Assembly: GCA_041690255.1 (NCBI GenBank)
Contig: JAWLHU010000020.1
Span: 1 to 64,000 of the forward strand
Source: JAWLHU01 sp041690255
Lineage (GTDB): Bacteria; Bacillota; Sulfobacillia; Symbiobacteriales; Symbiobacteriaceae
Direction of reading: 5' to 3'
DNA length: 64,000 bases
Under the pieces are notes generated by a model. The model was not told the origin of the DNA. It ran no database searches and saw only the letters and a program-made list of their open reading frames with translations. A program made the translations under genes and the position numbers. Of the stretch, positions 51,032 through 58,879 are shown piece after piece; positions within the stretch are counted from its first letter, which is position 1; every line of letters starts with the position of its first letter.

Positions 51032-51586
51032 ATGAAGCTCTACCTGATCCGCCATGCGCATACCCAGATAGTCGATGGCCAGCCTTCCGCGGCCTGGCCG
51101 CTCTCCGAGACGGGGCGGGGACAGGCGGAGGCGATTGCCGGGCTCCCATTCTGGCCCGAGATAAAGGGGATCTACAGCAGCCCCGAGGCGAAGGCCCTTC
51201 AGACGATCCTCCCCGCCGCCCGGCGGTACGACCTGCCGGTGGTGCAGGTGGACGGGCTGAAGGAGTTGGAGCGGCCCGCCGGCCTTCACCCTGACTACCT
51301 TTCCGCTGTCCGGGCCTGCTTCGCGAACCCGGACCGGTCGACCCACGGCTGGGAGCCGGCGGCCCGGGTCCGGGAGCGCATGATGCAGGCCCTGGCAGCC
51401 CTCCCGGCTAGCGAAGGACCCGTGGCGGTGGTCTCCCACGGCCTCGCCTTCGCACTCCTCCTCGCTGGCCTGGCCGGGAAGCCGGCGCCCTCGGTCGAGG
51501 AGTGGCGGGCGATCCCTATGCCCGGCTGGGCCCTGCTGGATATGCCCTCGGGCCGGCTGATTGAGCCGTGGACAGGGGTAGCCTAA
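51032..51586 (+). CDS. histidine phosphatase family protein
   Basis: 184 residues. LYLIRHAHTQIVDG holds the phospho-accepting His (RHxH variant of RHG, about residue 8), YSSPEAKALQTILPAARRYDL the second block, and VVSHGLAFALLLAGLAG the second His (about 136). Likely a small-molecule phosphatase of the SixA/CobC/PhoE group. ATG 51032 is chosen; GTG 51026 is possible. Confidence 0.85.
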   Translation: MKLYLIRHAHTQIVDGQPSAAWPLSETGRGQAEAIAGLPFWPEIKGIYSSPEAKALQTILPAARRYDLPVVQVDGLKELERPAGLHPDYLSAVRACFANPDRSTHGWEPAARVRERMMQALAALPASEGPVAVVSHGLAFALLLAGLAGKPAPSVEEWRAIPMPGWALLDMPSGRLIEPWTGVA

Positions 51587-51616
51587 CCCAAGACGTACCG
51601 GATGGAGGAGAGCATC

Positions 51617-52072
51617 ATGTTTCAAATGAATCCCATCGGCTTCGTACAGAGCCCCTTCAGCGAACCCGGACAGATCCCCAAGGGATGCGGCGCCAAACAT
51701 GAAGCGGAGGGCGTCCTGCAGATCCTACCCGAGTACGAGTTGGGCCTGACCGACATTGAGGGCTTCTCGCACCTCTATGTGGTCTGGGTGTTCGACCGGG
51801 TCGAGGACTTTGACCTCCTCTCAACGCCTCCAACCGACACCCGCCCGCACGGGGTCTTCTCTTCCCGCTCACCACGCCGGCCGAATCGCCTGGGGCTGAC
51901 CGTCGTGCAACTGGTGAGGCGGGAGGGGGCGCTCCTGCACGTCAGGGGTCTGGACATGCTCGACGGTACACCGATCCTTGATATCAAGCCGTACCTGTCC
52001 AGCATCCCCCAGGAGGAGTTGCGGCGCGGGTGGTTAGCCGAGGCCGAGAGGCGCTCGGGCGGATCCAGGTAG
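51617..52072 (+). CDS. trmO: tRNA (N6-threonylcarbamoyladenosine37-N6)-methyltransferase TrmO
   Basis: 151 residues, the short TsaA/YaeB form. IGFVQSPFSEPGQIPKG, DIEGFSHLYVVWVFDR, FSSRSPRRPNRLGLTVVQLV and LDMLDGTPILDIKPYL are the family blocks; the fold is a SAM-binding beta barrel. It N6-methylates t6A37 in tRNA-Thr(GGU), a tRNA that is encoded at 415-490. GGAGGAG lies six bases before ATG 51617. A short terminator follows. Confidence 0.93.
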   Translation: MFQMNPIGFVQSPFSEPGQIPKGCGAKHEAEGVLQILPEYELGLTDIEGFSHLYVVWVFDRVEDFDLLSTPPTDTRPHGVFSSRSPRRPNRLGLTVVQLVRREGALLHVRGLDMLDGTPILDIKPYLSSIPQEELRRGWLAEAERRSGGSR

Positions 52073-52094
52073 GGCGCCCTTCGTGGGCGCCTTT
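52073..52094 (+). terminator. terminator after trmO
   Basis: 7-bp stem GGCGCCC/GGGCGCC with loop TTCGT then TTT, immediately after the trmO stop. Confidence 0.7.
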
Positions 52095-52201
52095 CGTTCA
52101 GGTGGGGCCTGGCTTTGGGCTGGAGAAATGGTCTATGCGCACTTTCTTTCGCGTGGCCCGAAGGGATCAAATTGCGTCAGACCGCCGTTTTTCGAGCCCC
52201 A

Positions 52202-52245
52202 GGTAACCCTGTTGTAACTGACCCGCAACTGGATCACGCTACGAT
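52202..52245 (+). promoter_or_regulatory. SARP-type triple direct repeat and -10 (site P3)
   Basis: Heptamers GGTAACC (52202), TGTAACT (52213) and CGCAACT (52224), exactly 11 bp apart, then TACGAT (52240-52245) as a -10 nine bases after the last box. Same order and nearly the same sequence as P2. The predicted start (about 52252) lies 16 bases before the alpha/beta hydrolase ATG. Confidence 0.7.
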
Positions 52246-52267
52246 AATCCTGCAAGGATGTGAAAGC

Positions 52268-53068
52268 ATGCCGACGCTAACTGCGAATGGTCTCTCCCTG
52301 CACTATCAATGGCAGGGCAAAGAAGACGGTCCCGTCCTCGTCCTGGTCAACGGCCTCCTGACTGATCTCAGCTCCTGGAATGGGCATCTTGATGCCTACA
52401 CCGATCAGTTCCGGGTCCTCACCTACGACTGCCGCGGGCAGGGTGGTTCCGACAAGCCTGAGGAGGGGCCGTACACACCTGAGCAGCACACCGACGATCT
52501 GATCGGGCTGTTGGACGGCCTGGGGATCGAGAGGGCAGCCCTGCTCGGCGTCTCCAACGGGGGCCTGATCGCCATGCGCTTCGCAGCACAGCACCCTGAG
52601 CGTGTCCCCGCCCTTGTCCTCGCAAACACCTATGGACGGGCAGACACCGCCCTGCAGGTCAAAATGCACTCCTGGCTCTCCGCCATGGCTGCCGGTGGTC
52701 CGCCTGTCCGGTTCGATGTCTCCCTCGCCTGGATCTGGGGCGCCTCTTTCCTGAACAAGGCGTATGAATCGCTCAAGCCTTGGCGGGAGAAGGGCTCTGC
52801 CATCCCGGTCCACGCTGCCACCAACCTGATCGAGGGCGGGAAGCACCACGATGTTCTGGAGGATCTCCCCAATATCACCTGCCCGACTCTGATCATGGTC
52901 GGCGACGAAGATGTTCTCACACCACTTTCCTACAGCCACGAGCTCCAGCGCCGGATCGCCGGCAGCCGGGTCGTCATGCTCGAGGAGGCCGGACACTGCA
53001 TGTTCCTCGAACAGGTCGCCCAGTTCAAGGCGACCGCATCTGCCTTCCTCCGTGAGGTCCTGCTCTAA
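52268..53068 (+). CDS. alpha/beta hydrolase (3-oxoadipate enol-lactonase/BioH-like)
   Basis: 266 residues. Oxyanion VLVLVNGLLTDLSSWNGHL (about 23), RGQGGSDKPEEGPYTPEQHTDDL, nucleophile elbow LLGVSNGGLIAMRFA (Ser about 95), acid Asp in IMVGDEDVLTPL (about 215) and His in EAGHCMFLEQ (about 243). Complete catalytic triad. AAGGATG precedes ATG 52268. Preceded by site P3 and followed by the SDR-thiolase-fix genes, so it could be an acyl-CoA thioesterase or lactonase feeding that route; the substrate is not known. Confidence 0.88.
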   Translation: MPTLTANGLSLHYQWQGKEDGPVLVLVNGLLTDLSSWNGHLDAYTDQFRVLTYDCRGQGGSDKPEEGPYTPEQHTDDLIGLLDGLGIERAALLGVSNGGLIAMRFAAQHPERVPALVLANTYGRADTALQVKMHSWLSAMAAGGPPVRFDVSLAWIWGASFLNKAYESLKPWREKGSAIPVHAATNLIEGGKHHDVLEDLPNITCPTLIMVGDEDVLTPLSYSHELQRRIAGSRVVMLEEAGHCMFLEQVAQFKATASAFLREVLL

Positions 53069-53099
53069 TTCCCCGGCACAAAGGAAGTCGATCGTCGTG

Positions 53100-53279
53100 A
53101 TGCAATCGTTCATCGCCTCCTATGTCATCCGGCTCTTCCGGGAACAGGGAGCCGATGAGACGACCAGCCTGCGGGTCGTCGTACGGAACGTCCAGACCGG
53201 GGAGGAACGCCAGTTCCAACGCCCGGCGGATGCTCTCGCCTTCCTGGAGGAGGCCGCTCGTGATCAGGCTGGTGACTGA
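53100..53279 (+). CDS. small conserved-looking protein, unknown
   Basis: 59 residues: an N-terminal helix (MQSFIASYVIRLFREQG) followed by LRVVVRNVQTGEERQFQRPADALAFLEEAARD. The beta-hairpin then helix pattern looks like a small subunit or regulator, and the gene sits in the gap between the hydrolase and the SDR with AAGGAA upstream (GTG 53097 is an alternative start). Same codon style as its neighbours. No family recognised. Confidence 0.55.
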   Translation: MQSFIASYVIRLFREQGADETTSLRVVVRNVQTGEERQFQRPADALAFLEEAARDQAGD

Positions 53280-53356
53280 CCCAAACGGGTACGCCAGGTC
53301 GGCCGCCCGCGCCGGCAGACCTGTATCTCGAATTCGTCACAGGGGGTATTCTCCAC

Positions 53357-54097
53357 ATGCAGAACGAGCTTCAGGGTAAGGTTGCGCTCGTTACCGGTTC
53401 CGCCCGCGGTCTCGGCAAGGCGATCGCCATGGAACTCGCCAACAAGGGCGCCGACATTGTCGTCAACGACATCCCGCAAATGGAGGCCGAAGCGCTGAAG
53501 ACCGTCGAGGAACTGAAGGCCCTCGGCGTCAACGCCAAGTTCTATGCTGCCTTCGTCAACGTTGAGGAGCAGGTCAACAAGATGGTGGAGGAGGTCGGCC
53601 AGGTCGACATCCTCGTCAACAACGCCGGCATCAACCGCGACGGCCATATGCGCAAGACCAAGAAGGAAGACTGGGACGCCGTCCTGGATGTCAACCTGAC
53701 CGGTCCGTATGTCGTCACCAAGGCCTTCCTCCCGCAGATGATCGCCCGCGGCTGGGGCCGTATCGTCAACATCGCTTCGTACGTCGGCCGCACCGGTGTC
53801 TTCGGCACCCCGTACTACGCAGCCTCCAAGGCGGGCCTGATCGGCTTCACCAAGGAAGTCGCGATCGAGGTCGCCAAGAAGGGTGTCACCGTAAACGCCA
53901 TGGCCCCGGGCTATATCCTGACCGACATGATGCTCCAGTACCCGCAGGAGCAGTTGGACGCCATTACCGCGAAGATCCCCGTCGGCTCCTTCGCCAAGCC
54001 GGCCGATGTCGCCTACTGGGTCGGCGTCTGCGCCTCGCCCCGCGCCTGGTTCATGACCGGCGGTGTGATCGACTGCAACGGCGGCTCCTGGATGTAG
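53357..54097 (+). CDS. short-chain dehydrogenase (FabG/PhaB-like 3-oxoacyl reductase)
   Basis: 246 residues. Cofactor motif TGSARGLGKAIA (about 14-25), NNAG (about 88), catalytic Ser in IVNIASYVGRTG and YxxxK in YYAASKAGLIGFTKEVAIEVAKKGVTVNAMAPG (about 154-158). It should interconvert acetoacetyl-CoA-type 3-oxoacyl and (R)-3-hydroxyacyl thioesters with NADP(H). Followed after 18 bases by thiolase. Confidence 0.9.
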   Translation: MQNELQGKVALVTGSARGLGKAIAMELANKGADIVVNDIPQMEAEALKTVEELKALGVNAKFYAAFVNVEEQVNKMVEEVGQVDILVNNAGINRDGHMRKTKKEDWDAVLDVNLTGPYVVTKAFLPQMIARGWGRIVNIASYVGRTGVFGTPYYAASKAGLIGFTKEVAIEVAKKGVTVNAMAPGYILTDMMLQYPQEQLDAITAKIPVGSFAKPADVAYWVGVCASPRAWFMTGGVIDCNGGSWM

Positions 54098-54115
54098 CCA
54101 AGGAGGTACTAAGTC

Positions 54116-55294
54116 TTGCGTGATGTCGTAATCGTCTCCGCGGCCCGCACGGCCGTTGGTTCCTTCGGCGGCACCCTGGCCAACGTGCCGGCACACGAGC
54201 TGGGCGCCACGGTGATCAAAGAGGTCCTGAAGCGGGCCAACGTCGCCCCCGAAATGGTCGATGAGGTGATCCTCGGCCAGATTCTCACCGCCGGCGAGGG
54301 GCAGAACCCTGCCCGCAAGGCTGCGCTCAAGGCGGGAATCCCCGTCTCCACCCCGGCCACCAGCGTCAACAAGCTGTGCGGCTCCGGTCTGAAGACCGTC
54401 TCCATGGGCGTTCAGGCGATTATGCTCGGCGATGCCGAGGTGGTCGTTGCCGGCGGCCAGGAGTCCATGTCCATGGCTCCGTACCTGCTGCCGAAGGCCC
54501 GCAACGGCTACCGGATGGGGCACGGCGAGATCGTGGACTCCATGATCCACGACGCCCTCACCTGCTCCTGGGAGAGCTACCACATGGGCATCACGGCCGA
54601 GAATATCGCCGCCCAGTACGGCATCACCCGCGAGGAGCAGGATGCCTTCGCCGCTGCGTCGCAGCAGAGGGCGGAGGCCGCCATCAAGTCCGGTCGCTTC
54701 AAGGACGAGATCGTTCCGGTGATCATCCCCTCCAAGAAGGGTGATATCACCTTTGACACCGACGAGTTCCCCCGTGCCGGCACCACCGCTGAGTCCCTGG
54801 CGAAGCTCCGCCCGGCCTTCAAGAAGGATGGCACCGTCACCGCCGGCAATGCATCCGGCATTAACGACGGCGCCGCTGCCGTGCTGCTCATGTCCGCCGA
54901 GAAGGCTGCTGAGCTGGGGCTGAAGCCGATGGCGACCATCCGTGGTTACGCCTCTGTGGGCGTGGAGCCGCGGATCATGGGCATGGGCCCCTGGCCTGCC
55001 ACTGAGAAGGCGCTGGCCAAGGCCGGCCTGACCCTCGACCAGATCGATCTGATCGAGGCGAACGAGGCGTTTGCTGCCCAGTCCCTGGGCGTTACCCGTG
55101 AGCTGAAGTGGGATCTGAGCAAAGTCAATGTCAACGGTGGTGCGATTGCGCTCGGCCATCCGGTCGGCGCATCCGGCGCCCGGATTCTTGTCACCCTGCT
55201 GTACGAAATGCAGAAGCGGCAGAGCCGGTACGGACTGGCGACTCTCTGCATCGGCGGCGGACAGGGGATTGCTGTTCTGGTCGAGCAGGCCTAA
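54116..55294 (+). CDS. thlA: acetyl-CoA acetyltransferase (thiolase)
   Basis: 392 residues, standard thiolase length. Active-site Cys in NKLCGSGLKTV (about 88), NEAFAAQSLGV, base His in GGAIALGHPVGASGARI (about 350) and second Cys in LATLCIGGGQGIA (about 380). Degrades or forms acetoacetyl-CoA. TTG 54116 with AAGGAGGT upstream. A long imperfect hairpin follows the stop. Confidence 0.95.
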   Translation: MRDVVIVSAARTAVGSFGGTLANVPAHELGATVIKEVLKRANVAPEMVDEVILGQILTAGEGQNPARKAALKAGIPVSTPATSVNKLCGSGLKTVSMGVQAIMLGDAEVVVAGGQESMSMAPYLLPKARNGYRMGHGEIVDSMIHDALTCSWESYHMGITAENIAAQYGITREEQDAFAAASQQRAEAAIKSGRFKDEIVPVIIPSKKGDITFDTDEFPRAGTTAESLAKLRPAFKKDGTVTAGNASGINDGAAAVLLMSAEKAAELGLKPMATIRGYASVGVEPRIMGMGPWPATEKALAKAGLTLDQIDLIEANEAFAAQSLGVTRELKWDLSKVNVNGGAIALGHPVGASGARILVTLLYEMQKRQSRYGLATLCIGGGQGIAVLVEQA

Positions 55295-55367
55295 GGGCGC
55301 CTGTTTGACGGGTAGACCAGATGAGGTCTGGGAAGTCCCCTCCCGGACCCCATCTGGGAACGCCCTT
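55293..55367 (+). terminator. long imperfect hairpin after thlA
   Basis: Outer arms AAGGGCG (55293) and CGCCCTT (55361) enclose a 15-bp stem AGATGAGGTCTGGGA/TCCCGGACCCCATCT (one mismatch). There is no T-run; probably a processing or partial terminator structure between thlA and the acyl-CoA dehydrogenase. Confidence 0.55.
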
Positions 55368-55555
55368 AAGATCATTCGGGCGATTAACCCAGATTAGGCA
55401 TAAAGATTCATAGACGGTAACCAGTTCCTTTTTTTAAGATGTACCATGTGAACGAATTCACATTCCTGACCGAGGACGATCTGGATCGAGAGGTTCCGGC
55501 CTCCACAAGTTTTGCCCGGTTTATGCTTCACTCGAAACCCAAGGAGGAGTCCACC

Positions 55556-56698
55556 ATGACTATGTTCTCCCTCACCGAAGAGCAGGAACTGATCCGCAAT
55601 ACGGCCCGTGAGTTCGCCCTGCAGTACTGCGCCCCCATCGCTGCCGAGATCGACGAAGAGGCCAAGTGGCCGACCGAGTCTGTGGCCGCCATGGCAGAGC
55701 TGGGTCTCATGGGCATTCCCTTCCCGGAGAAGTACGGCGGCGCCGGCTCGGACTACCTGAGCTACGCCATTGCCGTGGAGGAGATCTCCCGGGTCTGTTC
55801 CTCGACCTCGGTTATCCTCTCCGCCCACACCTCGCTGGCCACCTGGCCGATCTACCACTTCGCCTCCGAAGAGGTGAAGATGCAGTACCTGCCCCGGATG
55901 TGCTCCGGTGAGCTGCTCGGCGCCTTCTGTCTGACCGAGGCCGGTGCCGGTACCGACGCCGCTGCCCAGACGACCGTGGCCGTCGAAGATGGCGATGCCT
56001 ACCTGGTCACTGGCTCGAAGGTCTTTATCACCAACGGCGACCATGCCGACGTCTTTATCGTCTTTGCCATGACCGACAAGTCCAAGGGGACCAAGGGCAT
56101 CACCGCCTTCGTGGTGGAGAAGGCCTGGGCCGGTGTCTCTGTCGGCAAGCACGAGCGGAAGATGGGCATCCGGGCGGCGCACACCACCGAGATCCTTTTC
56201 AACAACGTCCGGGTGCCGAAGACCCACATGCTCGGCAAGGTGGGCGAGGGCTTCAAGGTGGCCATGATGACCCTGGACGGCGGCCGGATCGGCATCGCTG
56301 CGCAGGCGCTGGGCATCGCTCAGGCGGCGCTGGACGAGTCGGTCAAGTGGGCGAAGGAACGGCAGCAGTTCGGCAAGCCGATCGCTGCGAACCAGGCGAT
56401 CCAGTTCATGATCGCTGACATGGCGACCCAGGTCCAGGCGTCCCGCCACCTGGTCTACCATGCCGCCACCCTGAAGGACGAGGGCAAGCCCTACTCCAAG
56501 GAGGCCTCCATGGCGAAGCTCTTCGCTGCGGAGACAGCGATGCAACAGTCGATCAAGGCGGTCCAGATCCACGGCGGCCTGGGCTATATCAAGGGCACCG
56601 TGGCCGAACGGCTGATGCGTGATGCGAAGATCACGGAGATCTACGAGGGCACCTCGGAGGTCCAGCGCATGGTGATCGCCGCCAATACGCTCAAGTAG
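55556..56698 (+). CDS. short-chain acyl-CoA dehydrogenase
   Basis: 380 residues. FAD-binding CLTEAGAGTDAAAQ (about 125), FITNGDHADVFIVFA, dimer region, catalytic glutamate in AKITEIYEGTSEVQRMVIA (about 365), as in butyryl-CoA dehydrogenases and CaiA. Uses ETF as electron acceptor; fixA and fixB follow. AAGGAGG precedes ATG 55556. An upstream in-frame start at 55439 gives a poorly conserved extension. GGTAACC at 55416 resembles one SARP box, but no 11-bp partner follows. Confidence 0.92.
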   Translation: MTMFSLTEEQELIRNTAREFALQYCAPIAAEIDEEAKWPTESVAAMAELGLMGIPFPEKYGGAGSDYLSYAIAVEEISRVCSSTSVILSAHTSLATWPIYHFASEEVKMQYLPRMCSGELLGAFCLTEAGAGTDAAAQTTVAVEDGDAYLVTGSKVFITNGDHADVFIVFAMTDKSKGTKGITAFVVEKAWAGVSVGKHERKMGIRAAHTTEILFNNVRVPKTHMLGKVGEGFKVAMMTLDGGRIGIAAQALGIAQAALDESVKWAKERQQFGKPIAANQAIQFMIADMATQVQASRHLVYHAATLKDEGKPYSKEASMAKLFAAETAMQQSIKAVQIHGGLGYIKGTVAERLMRDAKITEIYEGTSEVQRMVIAANTLK

Positions 56699-56733
56699 CG
56701 AACATACCCGGCTAACCCAAGGAGGATGCAGTT

Positions 56734-57492
56734 ATGCCAAACATGATCACCTGCTACAAGTGGGTTGTCGATGAGGCCGACATTCGGGTTGAGGGCAACG
56801 GCGCCCTGAACTTCGAGCGGGCCGGCCGGAAGATCAGCGAGTACGACCGGAATGCGATTGAGGCGGCGGTCCAGATCCAGGAGCAGAAGGGCGGCTCGGT
56901 GGTCGCCGTCTCCCTCGGCGGACCGGAGCTGAAGAGCTCGGCGAAGGACGCCCTCTCCCGGGGTCCGGAGCGGGCGATCCTGGCGATCGATCCGGCTTTC
57001 AGCGGTGCGGACAGCCAGACCACGGCCCTGGGCCTGGTGGCGGCGATCAAGGCCGGCGCCGGCGAGTTCGATCTGATCCTCTGTGGTGAGGGCTCAGGCG
57101 ATCTCTATGCGCAGCAGGTTGGCCCCCGCGTTGCGGCCCTGCTGGATATCCCGTGCATCAGCTTCGTCAACAAGATCGAGGTGACCGAGAGCGGCATCCG
57201 GGCAGAGCGGAAACTGGAGGATGGTATCGAGGTGGTCGAGGCGGCCTTTCCGGTCGTCGTGACGGTCCTGCCGGACCTGAACAAGCCTCGGATCCCGGGC
57301 CTGAAGCAGGTCATGGGCGCCGCCAAGAAGGAGGTCAAGGTCCTCGACGCTGCGGCGCTGGGCCTGGGCTCCGCGGAGCTGGCGAGCCGGGTCGAGACCC
57401 GGGCGGTGCGGGCGCCGAAGAGCGACCGCAAGCAGCAGAAGGTGGGCTCGGTGGCGGAGCTGGCTCAGGTGATCGCCTCGGCTCTGCGGTAG
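56734..57492 (+). CDS. fixA: electron transfer flavoprotein subunit FixA (EtfB family)
   Basis: 252 residues. ITCYKWVVDEADIRV, AGRKISEYDRNAIEAAVQ, DALSRGPERAILA, LILCGEGSGDLYAQQVGPRVAALL and LKQVMGAAKKEV align with E. coli FixA rather than plain EtfB, as recalled from the family. With FixB it forms the flavin-carrying half of FixABCX, which passes acyl-CoA dehydrogenase or NADH electrons to FixC. AAGGAGG precedes ATG 56734. The next gene, fixB, is 423 bases away, beyond a repeat array. Confidence 0.9.
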   Translation: MPNMITCYKWVVDEADIRVEGNGALNFERAGRKISEYDRNAIEAAVQIQEQKGGSVVAVSLGGPELKSSAKDALSRGPERAILAIDPAFSGADSQTTALGLVAAIKAGAGEFDLILCGEGSGDLYAQQVGPRVAALLDIPCISFVNKIEVTESGIRAERKLEDGIEVVEAAFPVVVTVLPDLNKPRIPGLKQVMGAAKKEVKVLDAAALGLGSAELASRVETRAVRAPKSDRKQQKVGSVAELAQVIASALR

Positions 57493-57659
57493 GGGGCCCC
57501 TTTGAGTGACGGCCCCTTCGGGATGGTGACGGCCCTCTCGGGGGTATCACCTCTCTCCTCGGGTGCTCGCTAAGGGCTGCTAGGCACGAGTTCGGGGGGC
57601 GCCAAGCAGCCCTAACCTCGCACCCGAAGTCGCTTCGGCGAACCCCCTCGGGGCCTGGC
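57493..57659. other. gap between fixA and array B, with hairpin
   Basis: 167 bases with two GTGACGGCCC direct repeats (from 57509 and 57527), and AGGGCTGCT (57573) pairing with AGCAGCCCT (57605) over a 23-base loop. Very GC-rich. No gene or clear promoter. Confidence 0.45.
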
Positions 57660-57889
57660 CTCACGGGGCCTCACGCCTCCGCACGGAGCCGCACGCTCCC
57701 GCACGGAGCCGTACGCTCCCGCACCGAGCCGCACGCTCCCGCACGGAGCCGTACGCTCCCGCACGGAGCCGCACCTTTCCTCACAGAGCCTCACGCTTTC
57801 GCACGGGGCCTCACGCTCCCGCACGGAGCCGCACGTTTCCACACGGAGCCGCACGCTTCCTCAGGAAGCCTCACGCTTCCGCACCGAGC
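57660..57889. repeat. phased 10-bp repeat array B
   Basis: Twenty-three consecutive decamers in perfect register; 20 have CAC at positions 3-5 (consensus CKCAC as in array A). The variable half alternates GGAGC and GCTCC, so neighbouring units form small dyads (GGAGC-CGCAC-GCTCC) every 20 bp. It lies between co-directional fixA and fixB, and the array ends 10 bases before the fixB ribosome site (AAAGGA). A minus-strand open frame over it only reflects the repeats. Confidence 0.9.
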
Positions 57890-57915
57890 CATTCAACGGA
57901 AAGGATGTGCCACGC

Positions 57916-58860
57916 ATGGCTAGCATTTGGGTCCTGACAGAACAGCGCTCCACCCTGTTGGAGCTGATCGGTGAAGGCCGCAAGATGGCGGATGCCCTGG
58001 GCGTCCCCCTGACCGCTGTCGTCATCGACTCCCGTGAGACCGCCGTGGACACCATGGCCTACGGCGCCGATGGCGCCCTGCTCCTCACCCTGCCGGCTGG
58101 TCAGCCCCTGGAGACCGCCGCCGGCACCCTGGCCGATCTGGCCACGCAGAGCGAGCCCGATCTGATCCTCGTCGGCGCCACCCTGCGGGCCAAGGATCTG
58201 GCCGCCCGCTTGGCCGGCAAGCTCGGCGCCGGCCTCGCCACCGACGCCACCAGCATCCGCCTGGAGAACGGCCAGTTGCTGATCGACCGCATGGTCTACG
58301 GTGGCGGCGGCGTCTCCTCCCAGGTGGTCACCTCAAGGCCCGCTATGATCAGCGTGCCCCCCCGGACCTTCCCGACCCCGGCCCAGGAGCCCCGCGTGGG
58401 CGAGGTCCGTGAGGTGACCGTTCCGGCGGACGGCCGGGTCAAGATCGTCGAGCGCCGGGCCAAGGCCGCCGAGGGCGTGGATATCGCCGAGGCGCAGGCC
58501 GTCGTAGGCGTCGGCCGCGGTCTTGCCAACAAGGCCGACCTCGCCATGGCCGAGGAGCTGGCAGCCACCCTGGGCGGAGCCGTCGGCTGCACCCGCCCCG
58601 TGGCCGAGGACCTCGGCTACCTGCCCGAGGACCGGTACATCGGCATCTCCGGTCGGAAGATCGCCCCTGCGCTCTACATCGGGGTGGCGGCTTCGGGCCA
58701 GGTCCAGCATGTCGCCGGCATCAAGGACGCCAAGGTGGTCGTGGCCATCAACAAAGATGAGAACGCCCCCCTCTTCAAGTACGCCGACTACGGCCTGGTG
58801 GGCGATGCCTACCAAGTCCTTCCCGCCCTGACCGCCGAGCTGAAGAAGCTCCTCGGCTAA
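57916..58860 (+). CDS. fixB: electron transfer flavoprotein subunit FixB (EtfA family)
   Basis: 314 residues. SIWVLTEQRSTLLELI, LVGATLRAKDLAARLAGKLGAGLATDATSI, DRMVYGGGGVSSQVV, VGVGRGLANKADLAMAEELAATLGGAVGCTRPVAEDLGYLPEDRYIGISG and the FAD loop QVQHVAGIKDAKVVVAINKDENAPLFKYADYGLVGDAY. FixB-like overall. ATG 57916 is chosen; the upstream GTG is too close to AAAGGA. Binds FAD in its C-terminal half. Translated far from fixA, though the two form a heterodimer. Confidence 0.92.
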   Translation: MASIWVLTEQRSTLLELIGEGRKMADALGVPLTAVVIDSRETAVDTMAYGADGALLLTLPAGQPLETAAGTLADLATQSEPDLILVGATLRAKDLAARLAGKLGAGLATDATSIRLENGQLLIDRMVYGGGGVSSQVVTSRPAMISVPPRTFPTPAQEPRVGEVREVTVPADGRVKIVERRAKAAEGVDIAEAQAVVGVGRGLANKADLAMAEELAATLGGAVGCTRPVAEDLGYLPEDRYIGISGRKIAPALYIGVAASGQVQHVAGIKDAKVVVAINKDENAPLFKYADYGLVGDAYQVLPALTAELKKLLG

Positions 58861-58879
58861 TCGCAAGGAGGTGCCCGCT

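Noticed and set aside
55416..55422. GGTAACC before the acyl-CoA dehydrogenase as a SARP site
   Set aside because: A single heptamer with no partner 11 bp away.
57612..57854. 80-residue minus-strand protein with VRE/CGSVR repeats over array B
   Set aside because: The 10-bp unit gives a 10-residue peptide repeat in all three frames; similar frames occur over array A, and none has a ribosome site.
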